A stretch of DNA of 64,000 nucleotides from Natronomonas gomsonensis (GTDB lineage: Archaea > Halobacteriota > Halobacteria > Halobacteriales > Haloarculaceae). The notes beneath the pieces are model-generated. The model searched no databases. It saw only the letters and a program-made list of their open reading frames with translations, and was not told where the DNA came from. The DNA lies in assembly GCF_024300825.1 (NCBI RefSeq), contig NZ_CP101323.1, positions 1,550,001 through 1,614,000 of the forward strand, in the 5' to 3' direction. Below are positions 1 to 8,923 of this stretch, piece by piece. A program made the translations under genes and the position numbers. Each line of letters begins with the position of its first letter. Positions within the stretch are counted from its first letter, which is position 1.

Positions 1-5
1 CGTCG

Positions 6-386
6 ATGTCGGGAAGCGGCGGACCGACGCCGGAACCCGAACCAGAAACTGAACCAGAACCCGAACCAGAAACTGAACCAGAACCCGAACCAGAAACTGA
101 ACCAGAACCCGAACCAGAAACTGAACCAGAACCCGAACCAGAAACTGAACCAGCGACGATTCCGTGTCCGGTCTGTTCGACCGAGGTTTCGGAGGACCGC
201 CAGTACTGTCCGGCCTGTGGGCAGTCACTCCACGAGCAGTGTCCGGTGTGTGGGACTGGCGTCGAAGGGGAGGTGTACTGTCCGGAGTGTGGCAGCCGCC
301 TCGAAGAGGCCTGCCCGGTCTGTGATGCGACCCGGGTCGACGACGAGCGATTCTGTGAGCGATGCGGGCACGACTTCGAGGCGTGA
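6..386 (+). CDS. Zinc-ribbon protein with Pro-Glu repeat stalk (start may lie upstream)
   Basis: The C-terminal ~75 residues hold repeated CPxC/CxxCG knuckles (CPVC, CPAC, CPVCG, CPECG, CPVC, CERCG), enough for about three zinc ribbons. The N-terminal part is five exact copies of an eight-residue EPEPETEP unit that would form an extended acidic stalk. The first ATG is at 6, but the frame stays open to the window edge, so the gene may start earlier and carry another domain. It reads into dnaJ 43 bp downstream on the same strand. Double zinc ribbons of this kind usually mediate protein or nucleic-acid contacts; the partner is unknown. Confidence 0.7.
   Translation: MSGSGGPTPEPEPETEPEPEPETEPEPEPETEPEPEPETEPEPEPETEPATIPCPVCSTEVSEDRQYCPACGQSLHEQCPVCGTGVEGEVYCPECGSRLEEACPVCDATRVDDERFCERCGHDFEA
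33..152 (+). repeat. Five perfect 24-bp tandem repeats
   Basis: The unit gaacccgaaccagaaactga+acca is repeated five times with no mismatch (33-56, 57-80, 81-104, 105-128, 129-152). It is in frame and encodes EPEPETEP. Perfect identity at synonymous positions, in a genome that otherwise prefers G/C third positions, suggests recent expansion by slippage or unequal exchange. Confidence 0.95.
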
Positions 387-429
387 CCCGTTCTTTTGAA
401 GTGTCTCAACCGATTACCCCCTACAACGA

Positions 430-1575
430 ATGAGCGAGGACTTCTACTCGGTGCTGGGCGTCGACCGCGACGCCAGCGAAGACGAAATCAAGAGCGCATT
501 CAGGGAGAAAGCCTCGGAGTACCATCCGGACGTTTCGGACGACCCGAACGCCGAGGAGAAGTTCAAGAAAGCCAAGAAGGCAAAGGAGGTGCTGTTGGAC
601 GACGAGAAGCGCCAGATGTACGACCAGATGGGCCACGAGCGCTTCGAGCAGGCCGACAAGCGCGGCGCGACGGATTCGGGCGCCGGCGGCATGGGCGGTA
701 TGGGTGGCCCGTTCGGTGGCGGCGGTGGCGGAGCAGGCGGGATGAACGACATCTTCGAGCAGTTCTTCGGCGGTGGCGGCTCTCAGTCCGGCCCCCGACA
801 GGGTGCGGACCTGAAGACGCGGCTCACCGTCGAACTGGCGGAGGCCTACGAGGGCGTCACGAAGCAACTCACCATCACGCGCCCGGAGACGTGTCCGGAC
901 TGTGACGGCGCGGGCCACCCGCCGGACGCCGACGCTCGCACCTGTTCGGCGTGTAACGGCCAGGGCCAGCGGACGACGGTCCGCCAGACGCCCCTGGGAC
1001 GAGTTCAGCAGACTCAGACCTGCCAGCAGTGCGACGGCGAGGGGACGATTTATTCCGAGACGTGTTCGACCTGCCGCGGCGAGGGGCAAATCCGAAACGA
1101 GACGACCCTACAGGTCGAAGTGCCCGCGGGCATCCGAAGCGGCCAGACGCTCCGGATGGAGCGGGAGGGCGCCCCCGGAGAGAACGGCGGGCCGAAGGGC
1201 GACCTGCTCGTCGAAATCGAAGTCGAGGAAGGCGAGGAGTTCGAACGCGACGGCGACGACCTCCGGTATCGACACCCCATCTCCTTCCCGCAGGCCGTCT
1301 TCGGCGACACCGTCGAAGTGCCAACGATGGACGGCACCGTCGAGATGGACGTTCCGGCCGGCACCCAAAGCGGCGAGACGTTCCGCCTACGCGATAAGGG
1401 GATGCCGCGACTCCAGCGCCGTGGCCACGGCGACCTCTACGTGAAGGTGCAAATCGTCACGCCCGACAACCTCAACGACGAACAGCGGGAGGCTCTGGAG
1501 GCCTTCGCCGAGGCTGGTGGCGAGGAGATAGACGTAGAACAGGGCTTCTTCGAGAAGTTGAAGAACTCTTTCTAG
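430..1575 (+). CDS. dnaJ: Chaperone DnaJ (Hsp40)
   Basis: DnaJ stimulates the DnaK ATPase and delivers unfolded clients. The 381-residue product has the full type-I layout: a J domain with HPD at residues 32-34, a Gly/Phe-rich linker at about 85-120, and four CxxCxGxG zinc motifs (CPDCDGAG, CSACNGQG, CQQCDGEG, CSTCRGEG) at about 155-218. The C-terminal substrate-binding beta domains follow. Length is normal for the family. It ends in a 4-bp convergent overlap with the next gene. dnaK is not visible and may lie left of the window. Confidence 0.97.
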   Translation: MSEDFYSVLGVDRDASEDEIKSAFREKASEYHPDVSDDPNAEEKFKKAKKAKEVLLDDEKRQMYDQMGHERFEQADKRGATDSGAGGMGGMGGPFGGGGGGAGGMNDIFEQFFGGGGSQSGPRQGADLKTRLTVELAEAYEGVTKQLTITRPETCPDCDGAGHPPDADARTCSACNGQGQRTTVRQTPLGRVQQTQTCQQCDGEGTIYSETCSTCRGEGQIRNETTLQVEVPAGIRSGQTLRMEREGAPGENGGPKGDLLVEIEVEEGEEFERDGDDLRYRHPISFPQAVFGDTVEVPTMDGTVEMDVPAGTQSGETFRLRDKGMPRLQRRGHGDLYVKVQIVTPDNLNDEQREALEAFAEAGGEEIDVEQGFFEKLKNSF

Positions 1576-2306
1576 TCGTCGCCGGACCTCGGACGAACGA
1601 GGTCCGCGAGCGTAACCGTACAGCCGAGCAACCACCCCAGCGGCGTGGCGATGCCGACCCACATCAACACGACCCCGATGCCTTCGAGACTGTAGTTGTT
1701 CCGGAGGAACTCGTTGAGACCACCGACGAACAGAATGTTGTCCAGCAGGTAGATGGCGAGTTCCTCGCTGCCTTCGAGGACGCCGCTCAGCGAGGGGTCG
1801 TACAGCGCCGCGACGACCGGCGGCAGGAAGATGGCGTTCATCGCGAAGGGGTAGGCGAAGACGACGGTCGTCCCGCGGCCACCGAGGCGAGTGAATCCGG
1901 CCGCCAAACCGGCAGAGACGACAGCGACGACGCTGGCGGCGCCGACGGCGACGAAGCCGTCGAAGGAGAGCCGTACGCGGGCGAGTGCGGTCAGCAGTCC
2001 CCACAGCACCGCCGCGAGGACGACCACGCCGATGACGCCCAGTCGCGTCGTCGCGCTGTCGAATCGGCTGGCGTTGAATCGGGCGGCGAAGCCGACGAGC
2101 AACAGCGGATACAGCAGGGCGACGATGGGGACGCCCAACGCCATCCACAGCCGGTATTTGATTTTGTCACCCTGCGTCCGGGGTTGCCACTTGCCGAGCA
2201 CGCTGTGGACGGCGGTTCGCTGTCGCGGGAACACCAACTCCATCCACGTCTCGTGGAGCCGTACAACGTCAATCTTGATTCCCTCGACGAGACCGCCGTC
2301 TGACAT
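1572..2306 (-). CDS. Haloarchaeal multi-span membrane protein
   Basis: The 244-residue product has a soluble N-terminus of about 50 residues. About five hydrophobic segments follow (near 55-75, 87-108, 118-138, 150-170 and 205-228). The general plan resembles Yip1/DUF-type integral membrane proteins, but I see no diagnostic motif and do not assign a family. Its stop overlaps the dnaJ stop. The start is the ATG 26 bp after a short AT-rich stretch (reverse strand, about 2326-2335), consistent with a leaderless mRNA. Confidence 0.85.
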   Translation of the reverse strand: MSDGGLVEGIKIDVVRLHETWMELVFPRQRTAVHSVLGKWQPRTQGDKIKYRLWMALGVPIVALLYPLLLVGFAARFNASRFDSATTRLGVIGVVVLAAVLWGLLTALARVRLSFDGFVAVGAASVVAVVSAGLAAGFTRLGGRGTTVVFAYPFAMNAIFLPPVVAALYDPSLSGVLEGSEELAIYLLDNILFVGGLNEFLRNNYSLEGIGVVLMWVGIATPLGWLLGCTVTLADLVRPRSGDD

Positions 2307-2365
2307 ACCCGCACCGTCCCGGCGCGATTAAAAATAGGTTCCGGCTATCGGGGGCCGGCCGAGGC

Positions 2366-3196
2366 TTACCAGCCGTCGGGGCCGAAGTCGGGGTCGATGA
2401 GTCGCCGTTGTTCGTCGATGTCGTCGATGCGCTCGATATCGGCCGCCGAGAGGTCGACGCCGAGCGACGACCAGTTGTCGCGGATGTGGGCCTCGCTGGT
2501 CGCCTTCGGAATCGCGGTGACGCCCTTCTCACGGAGCCACGCGAGACTCACCGCCGCCTCGCTGACGCCGTGGTCGTCGGCGATGTCCGAGAGCACGTCG
2601 ACGTCGAAGACGTCGCCTCTGGCCAGCGGCGAGTACGCGACGAGTTCGATGCCCGCATCCTCGCAGTACTCCCGCAGTTCTCGCTGCTGGAGCAGCGGGT
2701 GCATCTCGACCTGGTTGGCGAAGATGGGTGCGTCGATGGCCTCGCGAGCGACGTCGAGATGTTCGGGTTCGAAATTCGAGACGCCGATGCGCTCGATGGT
2801 GCCGGCATCGTACAGTTCCTCGAAGGCCGACAGCGTCCCCTCGGGGTCGTAGGCGTCGGCCGGCCAGTGGACGTACAGCAAGTCGAGATAGTCGGTGCCG
2901 AGGCGGTCGAGGCTCGCCTCCGTCGAAGCGAGTACGTCGTCGTGGGCCAGTTGGTCTATCCACACTTTCGTCGCGAGGAACACGTCCTCGCGGTCGACGG
3001 ACGCGGCGTCGATACCCGCACCGACGGCCGCCTCGTTGCCGTAGGCCTGTGCGGTGTCGACGTGTCGATAACCGGCTTCGAGGGCGGTACGGACCGATTC
3101 GGTACACTGTTCGGGGTCGTCGTTCTGCCACGTGCCGAAGCCGAGCGCCGGCATGCCGCTGTGGTCGGGAACGCTGTTGCTCTCCTGTTGTGACAT
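2366..3196 (-). CDS. Aldo/keto reductase
   Basis: This is a 276-residue NAD(P)H-dependent aldo/keto reductase of (beta/alpha)8 fold. Visible landmarks are GFGTWQ near the N-terminus, GYRHVDTAQAYGNE with the catalytic Asp and Tyr, a Lys in FLATKVW, and the active-site His in LYVHWP. IGVSNFEP and a late AIPKAT segment of the cofactor site follow. Length is normal. The physiological substrate cannot be read from sequence; haloarchaeal relatives are annotated as general oxidoreductases or 2,5-diketogluconate reductase-like. It is transcribed divergently from the MFS gene. Confidence 0.95.
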   Translation of the reverse strand: MSQQESNSVPDHSGMPALGFGTWQNDDPEQCTESVRTALEAGYRHVDTAQAYGNEAAVGAGIDAASVDREDVFLATKVWIDQLAHDDVLASTEASLDRLGTDYLDLLYVHWPADAYDPEGTLSAFEELYDAGTIERIGVSNFEPEHLDVAREAIDAPIFANQVEMHPLLQQRELREYCEDAGIELVAYSPLARGDVFDVDVLSDIADDHGVSEAAVSLAWLREKGVTAIPKATSEAHIRDNWSSLGVDLSAADIERIDDIDEQRRLIDPDFGPDGW

Positions 3197-3307
3197 ACCG
3201 TTGGCTTCGAGGGTGTCGCCGAAAACCGTTGCGACACCGGCGAGGGTCCCCTCGATTCAACGACGGGAAACCGCAAGGGTGTTGTCGGCGGATACTGAAG
3301 CGCGTTC

Positions 3308-4489
3308 GTGGCCGTTCAGTACCGATACGTCGCTCTCGCGCTGTGTACGCTCGCGTTCACTGCGACGATGGTCGCACGGCTGGCTATCAGCCCGTTGGTG
3401 CCCGACATCACCGCCGATTTCACGGTGTCGAAGGGTGCCGTCGGCCTCGCCCTCTCTGGAATGTGGGCCGCCTACGCCCTCTCGCAGTTTCCGAGCGGCA
3501 TCCTCGCCGACCGCTTCGGGGAGCGGGGCGTCATCCTCACGGCCGTCGGTATCACTGCCGGGGCGAGCCTCCTGCTGTCGCTGTCGCCGACGTTCGCCGT
3601 CTTCGCGTTGACCGTCGTCGCGCTCGGTGCGGGGGCTGGCCTCCACTACAGCGTTGCGACCTCGTTTCTCGCCCGCCACTTCGAACAGGTCGGTCGCGCA
3701 ATCGGCGTCCACGTCTCCGGCGGGCCGTTGGCCGGCCTCGCGACCCCCGTCGCCGCCGCAGCGGTCGGCGCACGCTACGGGTGGCGGACAGCGATGCTGC
3801 TTGGTGCCGCCGTCGCCGTCCCCGTCTTCGTACTGTTTTACTGGCAGATACGGCGGACACCGCCAGCCCGCCCCGACCTCACCATGCGGTCGCGGCTCGA
3901 AGTCGAACCCCTTCGCGAGTTGCTCTCGCGGCCGGAGATACGGTACACGACGGTGATGGCCGTCGGCGGCGCCTTCTGCTGGCAGGCGACGGCGTCGTTC
4001 CTGCCGGCGTTCCTCATCGAACACCACGGGCGGTCGGTCTCGACCGCCAGTGTCCTGTTTTCGGTGTACTTCGTCGTCCACGGCGCCACTCAGCCGATTT
4101 TGGGCGCGCTCTCGGACCGCGTGGGGCGGGACGGCACCGCCGCCATCGCCTTCGGCACCGGCGTCGTCGGCTACGGCGCGCTCGTCGCCGTTCCCGAGGG
4201 TCCGACCGTCTTCGCCGCCGTGCCGCTCGTCGGCGTCGCGATGTCGTGGGGCGCACCCGTCCAATCGCGGTTCATCGACAACCTCGCCGAAACCGAACGC
4301 GCTGCAGGGTTCGGACTCGTTCGCACGGTCTACATGCTGCTCGGTGCACTCGGGAGCGTCGTCGTCGGTGGCCTCGCCGGTTTTACGGGGTGGACCGTCG
4401 CCTTCGGCCTGCTCGTCGCGATTTTGGCCGGCGAGTTCCTGCTCGCAGTCGGGCCGACCGTCCGAGGGCAACTCGCTCCGTCGGTGTGA
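3308..4489 (+). CDS. MFS transporter
   Basis: The 393-residue product is a 12-helix major facilitator. The motif-A-like loop DRFGERG follows helix 2, and a second copy, DRVGRDG, follows helix 8, as expected for the internal duplication. The GTG at 3308 is chosen because the hydrophobic first helix starts ten residues later. Substrate is unknown. It faces the aldo/keto reductase across a 111-bp divergent region and precedes the geranylgeranyl reductase. Confidence 0.93.
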   Translation: MAVQYRYVALALCTLAFTATMVARLAISPLVPDITADFTVSKGAVGLALSGMWAAYALSQFPSGILADRFGERGVILTAVGITAGASLLLSLSPTFAVFALTVVALGAGAGLHYSVATSFLARHFEQVGRAIGVHVSGGPLAGLATPVAAAAVGARYGWRTAMLLGAAVAVPVFVLFYWQIRRTPPARPDLTMRSRLEVEPLRELLSRPEIRYTTVMAVGGAFCWQATASFLPAFLIEHHGRSVSTASVLFSVYFVVHGATQPILGALSDRVGRDGTAAIAFGTGVVGYGALVAVPEGPTVFAAVPLVGVAMSWGAPVQSRFIDNLAETERAAGFGLVRTVYMLLGALGSVVVGGLAGFTGWTVAFGLLVAILAGEFLLAVGPTVRGQLAPSV

Positions 4490-4516
4490 GCGTTCGACTG
4501 CCACTTGACGGCTAGG

Positions 4517-4525
4517 TTATTTATA
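4517..4525 (+). promoter_or_regulatory. TATA element of the 4548 gene
   Basis: TTATTTATA is centred 27 nt before the ATG at 4548. That spacing puts the transcription start at or next to the A of the ATG, so it supports 4548 over the in-frame GTG at 4533. Confidence 0.75.
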
Positions 4526-4547
4526 CGGGAGCGTGGAACGCCCCGGT

Positions 4548-5918
4548 ATGCCTCCAGAAACGTACGACATCGCCGTCGTGGGGGGCGGAACGGCCGGCTG
4601 TTTCGCCGCCGCGGCCGCCGCCCGGGACGGACTCGATGTCGCCCTCCTCGAACGCAAATCCGCGTCCGACGGCGGCCATATCGCCTGTGGCGACGCCATC
4701 AAGGGGACCAGTACGTTCCCCGACGTCATCGACCTCGAGTACCTCCGCGAGGAGTCGTTCACAAACGAGAACATCCAGCGCGCTCGCTTCGAGAACCCGA
4801 AAACCGACGAGAACCTCGACATCGGATTCGGGGATTCGAGCGGCGCCGTCGTCGACCGGAAGCGCTACGGAGAGGTGCTGCTGGAAGAGGCCGACCGCGC
4901 CGGCGCGGACGTCCACTACGACACCGTCGTCCAAGATGTCGTCCAGAACGGCGCCGTCACGGGCGTGACCGCGACGACTCGCGGGTCGGTCCGGGAGTTC
5001 GACGCCGACATCGTCGTCGACGCCGCCGGGTCCCTGTCGCTGCTACAGGACCGCGCGAGCTTCGAGGGGACGACGTTCGACACCAACGTCAACTACCAGC
5101 AGTTCTGTTCGGCCTACCGCGAAATCGTCGAGGTGCCCGAACCCGTCGAGTGGCACGACGCCATCGTGTTCAAGCCGGCGTCGGAACTCGGCTACCTCTG
5201 GTACTTCCCGCGGACCCCCACCGAAATCAACGTCGGGTTAGGCTTTCAGATGAACAAGTCCCCGATGAAGCTCGTCAAGGAACTGAAACGAGACCTGCGG
5301 AACCGCCCGGAGTTCGAGGGCGCGACGGTGAAGGACAAACTCGGCGCCGCCCTCCCCACCCGTCGCCCCTACGACTCGGCGGTTGCGCCGGGCTACATCG
5401 CCGTCGGCGACGCGGCCGGCCACGTCAACCCCTGTACCGGCGGCGGCATCCCCGGGGCGGCGAAGGCCGGCGTGTGGGCCGCCGAAGTCGCCGCCGAAGC
5501 CATCGCCGACGGAACCACCGACGAGACCGCCCTCTGGGAGTACAACCGCCGCGTCCAGACCGATTTCGGCAAGCGCTTCGCCGCGATGGACCTCTACAAC
5601 ATCTGGGGTGGCACCCACGACGTGGACGAACTCGTCGACATCGTCAGCGCGATGCCCGGCCAACAGCTCGTCGACGCCCTCGGGGCGGAGGGCACCACCT
5701 CGATGAGTTGGCCGCTCAAAATCCGAACCGCACTCGAGACGTTCGGCCACTGGCGGACGCTGTTCAGGGTAAAGAAACTCAACGACCTCGCGGGAGAATT
5801 GAAGACCATCTACGACGACTACCCCGCCACACCAGACGGCTTCGCCGACTGGCAATCACGACGGGACGACCTCATGGAGACGGTCTACGAAGTGACCGGA
5901 GCCGACCCCAAATACTGA
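4548..5918 (+). CDS. Geranylgeranyl reductase family flavoprotein (copy 1)
   Basis: These FAD-dependent reductases saturate geranylgeranyl chains, for example in archaeal digeranylgeranyl lipids or isoprenoid quinones. The 456-residue product has an N-terminal Rossmann FAD site (VVGGGTAG), the CGDAIKG segment, and a second FAD-contact region GDAAGHVNPCTGGGIPGA. A paralogue of exactly the same length is encoded at 17760-19130, and most segments align without gaps (GDALKG, PRTPTEINVGLGFQMN, KDKLGAALPTRRPYDSAVAPGY). The start is set by the TATA element 27 nt upstream and by this length match. Which copy acts on membrane lipids is not decidable here. Confidence 0.93.
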   Translation: MPPETYDIAVVGGGTAGCFAAAAAARDGLDVALLERKSASDGGHIACGDAIKGTSTFPDVIDLEYLREESFTNENIQRARFENPKTDENLDIGFGDSSGAVVDRKRYGEVLLEEADRAGADVHYDTVVQDVVQNGAVTGVTATTRGSVREFDADIVVDAAGSLSLLQDRASFEGTTFDTNVNYQQFCSAYREIVEVPEPVEWHDAIVFKPASELGYLWYFPRTPTEINVGLGFQMNKSPMKLVKELKRDLRNRPEFEGATVKDKLGAALPTRRPYDSAVAPGYIAVGDAAGHVNPCTGGGIPGAAKAGVWAAEVAAEAIADGTTDETALWEYNRRVQTDFGKRFAAMDLYNIWGGTHDVDELVDIVSAMPGQQLVDALGAEGTTSMSWPLKIRTALETFGHWRTLFRVKKLNDLAGELKTIYDDYPATPDGFADWQSRRDDLMETVYEVTGADPKY

Positions 5919-6009
5919 CCGCTTGCCGTGTGGGCGAGCGCCGCAGGCACACACCACCCGTTTACTGACGGCACAATGCTTAGTTCACCCCCGTGAGACG
6001 GACGGACAC

Positions 6010-7449
6010 ATGAGTCGCTACTTCGCGTCCGCAGTCGACATCGCCGAGGGCGTCAACTCGGGGGAGTACGACCCCGTCGAAATCGTCGACCGCTTCGTGG
6101 ACCGAATCGAGGAGCGCAACGACGTGACCAACGCCTACGTGAACGTCCTCGCCGATGATGCCCGCGAGCGTGCCCGCGAGGTGCGCGAACGAGTCGAAGC
6201 CGGCGAGGACCTCCCGCTTGCCGGCGTCCCGCTGGCGATGAAGGACCTCTCGGAGACGAAAGCCGGCGTGCCGAACACGAAGGGACTGAAACCGCTGGAA
6301 AGCCACGTCGCCGAGGAGACGAGCGTCACTATCCGGCGGCTGGAGGAAGCCGGCGCCGTCGTCGTCGGGACGACGAACACGCCCGAACTCGGCCACACCG
6401 TCCGGACGGACAACATGCTACAGGGGCCGACGGGGACGCCGTTCGACCCCGAACGCAACGCCGGCGGCTCTTCGGGTGGGTCCGCAGCGGCGCTGGCCGA
6501 CGGCCTCTGTGCGCTGGCGACCGGCTCGGACGTGGGCGGCTCGCTCCGAAATCCAGCGTCCTGCTGCGGTGTCGTCTCGGTAAAGCCGAGTCACGGCCTC
6601 GTCCCGCGCGGCAATCGGACGAACGGCTACCGCGGCCACACCCCAGTCGGCGTGTTGGGACCGATGGCCCGCGACGTCGAAAGCCTCGCCGTGATGCTCG
6701 ACGTGATGGCCGGACAGGACCGCATCGACCCCTTCAGCGTCCCGACGCCCGACGACTACCGCGGGGCCGTCGAGGCGGCACCCGATGCGTCGGAACTCTC
6801 CATCGCCTACTCGCCGGACCTCGATATCTTCGCGGTCGACCCCCGCGTCGAGGAGGCAATCGAGTCGACGCTTTCGGACTTCGAATCGGCCGGGGGAACC
6901 GTCGAGGAGGTACCCCTCGATACGCCATCGAAGGGCGACCTCACCCACGCCTACAGCGTCGCCGTGACGACGTTCTTCGCCACCTCGGTCGCCGAAATCG
7001 ACGAATCGCTGGGGATGGACCTCCTCGGCGACCACGCCGACGAGGTGCCCGTCGAACTCCAGACACTCGTCTCGATGGGCGAAAGCAACGACATCTCCGA
7101 GTACACTACGGTCGATTTTCCCCGAACCGACCTGTATCACGCCGTCGAGGGCGCCCTAGAGGAATACGACGCCCTCGTCTGTCCGACGCTTGCGACGCCG
7201 CCGCTGACCCACGGCGAACCGATGCCGACAGAAATCGGCGGCGAGTCCACGAGCGGCATGCCCACCGACTGGACGATGGCGTGGCCGTTCAACATGACCG
7301 GCCACCCGGTCGTGAACGTCCCCGCAGACACCACGGAGGGACTCCCCGTCGGTATGCAGGTGGTCGGCGAACCCTACTCGGAGGCACGGCTCCTCGGCGT
7401 CGCTGCGGCCCTCGAAGAAGCGAGTCCGTGGAGTTATCCGGGCGTCTGA
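6010..7449 (+). CDS. Amidase (amidase-signature family)
   Basis: The product is a 479-residue amidase-signature hydrolase with the Ser-cisSer-Lys triad visible: Lys78 in LAMKDLSE, Ser154 in GGSSGGSA and Ser178 in DVGGSLRNPA. It resembles GatA in layout. The flanking genes are not gatB/gatC, so a stand-alone amidase is more likely than the Glu-tRNA amidotransferase subunit. The ATG at 6010 begins the conserved helical N-terminus; an upstream in-frame extension looks non-coding. Substrate unknown. Confidence 0.93.
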   Translation: MSRYFASAVDIAEGVNSGEYDPVEIVDRFVDRIEERNDVTNAYVNVLADDARERAREVRERVEAGEDLPLAGVPLAMKDLSETKAGVPNTKGLKPLESHVAEETSVTIRRLEEAGAVVVGTTNTPELGHTVRTDNMLQGPTGTPFDPERNAGGSSGGSAAALADGLCALATGSDVGGSLRNPASCCGVVSVKPSHGLVPRGNRTNGYRGHTPVGVLGPMARDVESLAVMLDVMAGQDRIDPFSVPTPDDYRGAVEAAPDASELSIAYSPDLDIFAVDPRVEEAIESTLSDFESAGGTVEEVPLDTPSKGDLTHAYSVAVTTFFATSVAEIDESLGMDLLGDHADEVPVELQTLVSMGESNDISEYTTVDFPRTDLYHAVEGALEEYDALVCPTLATPPLTHGEPMPTEIGGESTSGMPTDWTMAWPFNMTGHPVVNVPADTTEGLPVGMQVVGEPYSEARLLGVAAALEEASPWSYPGV

Positions 7450-7455
7450 GTCGAG

Positions 7456-7791
7456 TCAGTCGTCCGCGGCGGCCGCGTCCCCGCCGTCGGCGTCAGCGGC
7501 GGCGTCCTCGATGCTCGGCGGATACTTCCCGCGGTCGAGTTTCAAATCCGACAGCGGCCGTGCCATACACGTCAGCGCGTACTCCTCGGCTTCCTCGTCG
7601 GTGAGGCCGCGGGCGGCCGGTTGGGTGACCTCACCCGCCTCGATTTTGGCCGAACACGCCAGACACATCCCGACACGGCAGGAGTACTCCTGTGCGATGC
7701 CTTCGTCGATGCACCGCTTCAGGATGGTCTCCTTGTCGGAGACGGTAATCTCTTCGCCCGTCCCGACGAACTCGACGGTGTAATCGGTCAT
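7456..7791 (-). CDS. Plant-type [2Fe-2S] ferredoxin
   Basis: The 111-residue product has cluster ligands Cys38, Cys43, Cys46 and Cys75 (CX4CX2CX28C, in YSCRVGMCLACS and LTCMARP), the classic plant-type ferredoxin spacing. An acidic, Ala/Asp-rich tail of about 20 residues follows and fits a high-salt cytoplasm. It is probably a general one-electron carrier. It converges on the amidase with a 6-bp gap. Confidence 0.95.
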   Translation of the reverse strand: MTDYTVEFVGTGEEITVSDKETILKRCIDEGIAQEYSCRVGMCLACSAKIEAGEVTQPAARGLTDEEAEEYALTCMARPLSDLKLDRGKYPPSIEDAAADADGGDAAAADD

Positions 7792-7850
7792 GCCCGCCCG
7801 TAGGGCGAAGTTCGTGAAAACTCTTTACCAAGACGGGCCGCCCGTGGCCG

Positions 7851-8402
7851 TCAGCCACACCGGCCGTCGGACGGCCGACGCTCCAACCGCTCGCCCGAAT
7901 CGAGATAGCCAACTAACTCCGAGACAGCAATCGGTTCGTATCCGAGGAGTTCGACGGAGACGTTCACGCGCCGGGACGTCGGGTCGACGAAGGGGTACGT
8001 TTCGGGGCGGATGTCGTGGTGGTGGCCGTGGACGACCCACCCCTCGTGGTCGGCCGGGGCCGCCTCGGGGTCGTGAACGCAGTAGAAGCGATGGCCGCCG
8101 GTCTCGAACTCGACGGCCGACTGTGTGGTGACGGCGTAGCCGCGGCGGACGCCCGAATCGTGGTCGCCGGCGACGAACGTGATGTCGCCGTTCAGGCGGC
8201 CGAGCCACCGACGGACCGTCGTCGGTTCCGACGGTTCCGCGAAGTCGCCGACGAATAGCACCTCGTCGTCCGACTCAACGACGCGGTTCCAGTTCTCCAC
8301 GAGCGTCCGGTTCATCTCGGCGACGGAGGCGAAGGGGCGGCCGGTGTAGGACAGCACCTCCTCGTCGTCGAAGTGCGTGTCCGAGAGGAGAAATCGGGTC
8401 AC
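7851..8402 (-). CDS. Calcineurin-like metallophosphoesterase
   Basis: The 183-residue product starts at a GTG overlapping the stop of the upstream gene (GTGA). Metal-binding motifs typical of the fold are visible: SDTHF at residues ~7-11, VGDFAE, AGDHD in place of the usual GNHD, and the late pair CVHDPE and VHGHHHD. Length fits the small YfcE/MJ0936-like phosphodiesterases. It is the last gene of a coupled three-gene operon with an RNA methyltransferase, so a role in nucleotide or RNA metabolism is possible but unproven. Confidence 0.9.
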   Translation of the reverse strand: MTRFLLSDTHFDDEEVLSYTGRPFASVAEMNRTLVENWNRVVESDDEVLFVGDFAEPSEPTTVRRWLGRLNGDITFVAGDHDSGVRRGYAVTTQSAVEFETGGHRFYCVHDPEAAPADHEGWVVHGHHHDIRPETYPFVDPTSRRVNVSVELLGYEPIAVSELVGYLDSGERLERRPSDGRCG

Positions 8403-8923
8403 AGCTCTCGTTGTCGGCCCTTCGGCATCTGCGAGCGCAGTTCGTCGTACAGGTACAGGCCGACGCCGATGGGTTCGACGCCTCCCGCGATGTCGTGGGC
8501 GGCGATGAGATACCCCCAGTCGCCGTCCCACTCGGGGTCGGTGTCCTCCCCGCGAAGGAAGGCTCGGGCGTCGTCTGCGTCGAGAACGACGACGTTCTTC
8601 GTCGCCTCGCGTCCGAACCGCTGGACGGCATCGGTCGTCGGCTTCCAGTGTTCCTGTCGCGTCCGCAGGAACGTCATTCCGAGACCCTCCACGTCCGCCG
8701 GCGATTCGAGGTCCGAAGCGAACGCCCACACCTTCCCGGCGCCCTTCTCCCAGAAGGTGTAGTTCTCGAACGTCTCGGGGTCGAGGCCGAACCGGTCGAC
8801 CCACCACTCGACGACCTCCTTGCGGGTCGCCCGACCCTCGTCGTCGCGTTCGGCAGCGGTCGCCGGCAGGCGGTTGAACACCTGTCCGTCGTTCTTCCGA
8901 GAACTGTCGTTCTCGCTGGTCAT
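8399..8923 (-). CDS. Stand-alone RsmF-like PUA domain protein (DUF7122-like)
   Basis: The 174-residue product overlaps its neighbours by four bases on both sides, so it is translationally coupled. The C-terminal part (FLRGEDTDPEW, GYLIAAHD, GVGLYLYDELRSQMPKGRQR) resembles the RNA-binding PUA-like tail of RsmF-type methyltransferases. In bacteria that tail is covalently attached to the catalytic domain. Here the catalytic protein is the upstream gene, which lacks the tail. I infer that it is the detached RNA-binding subunit. The family name is from memory. Confidence 0.75.
   Translation of the reverse strand: MTSENDSSRKNDGQVFNRLPATAAERDDEGRATRKEVVEWWVDRFGLDPETFENYTFWEKGAGKVWAFASDLESPADVEGLGMTFLRTRQEHWKPTTDAVQRFGREATKNVVVLDADDARAFLRGEDTDPEWDGDWGYLIAAHDIAGGVEPIGVGLYLYDELRSQMPKGRQREL

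Noticed and set aside
33-152. Possible CRISPR array
   Set aside because: Units are contiguous without spacers and are in frame in a protein-coding gene.
4533-4547. In-frame GTG start for the geranylgeranyl reductase
   Set aside because: It would lie only about 12 nt after the TATA element, and the paralogue of equal length begins at the residue matching 4548.
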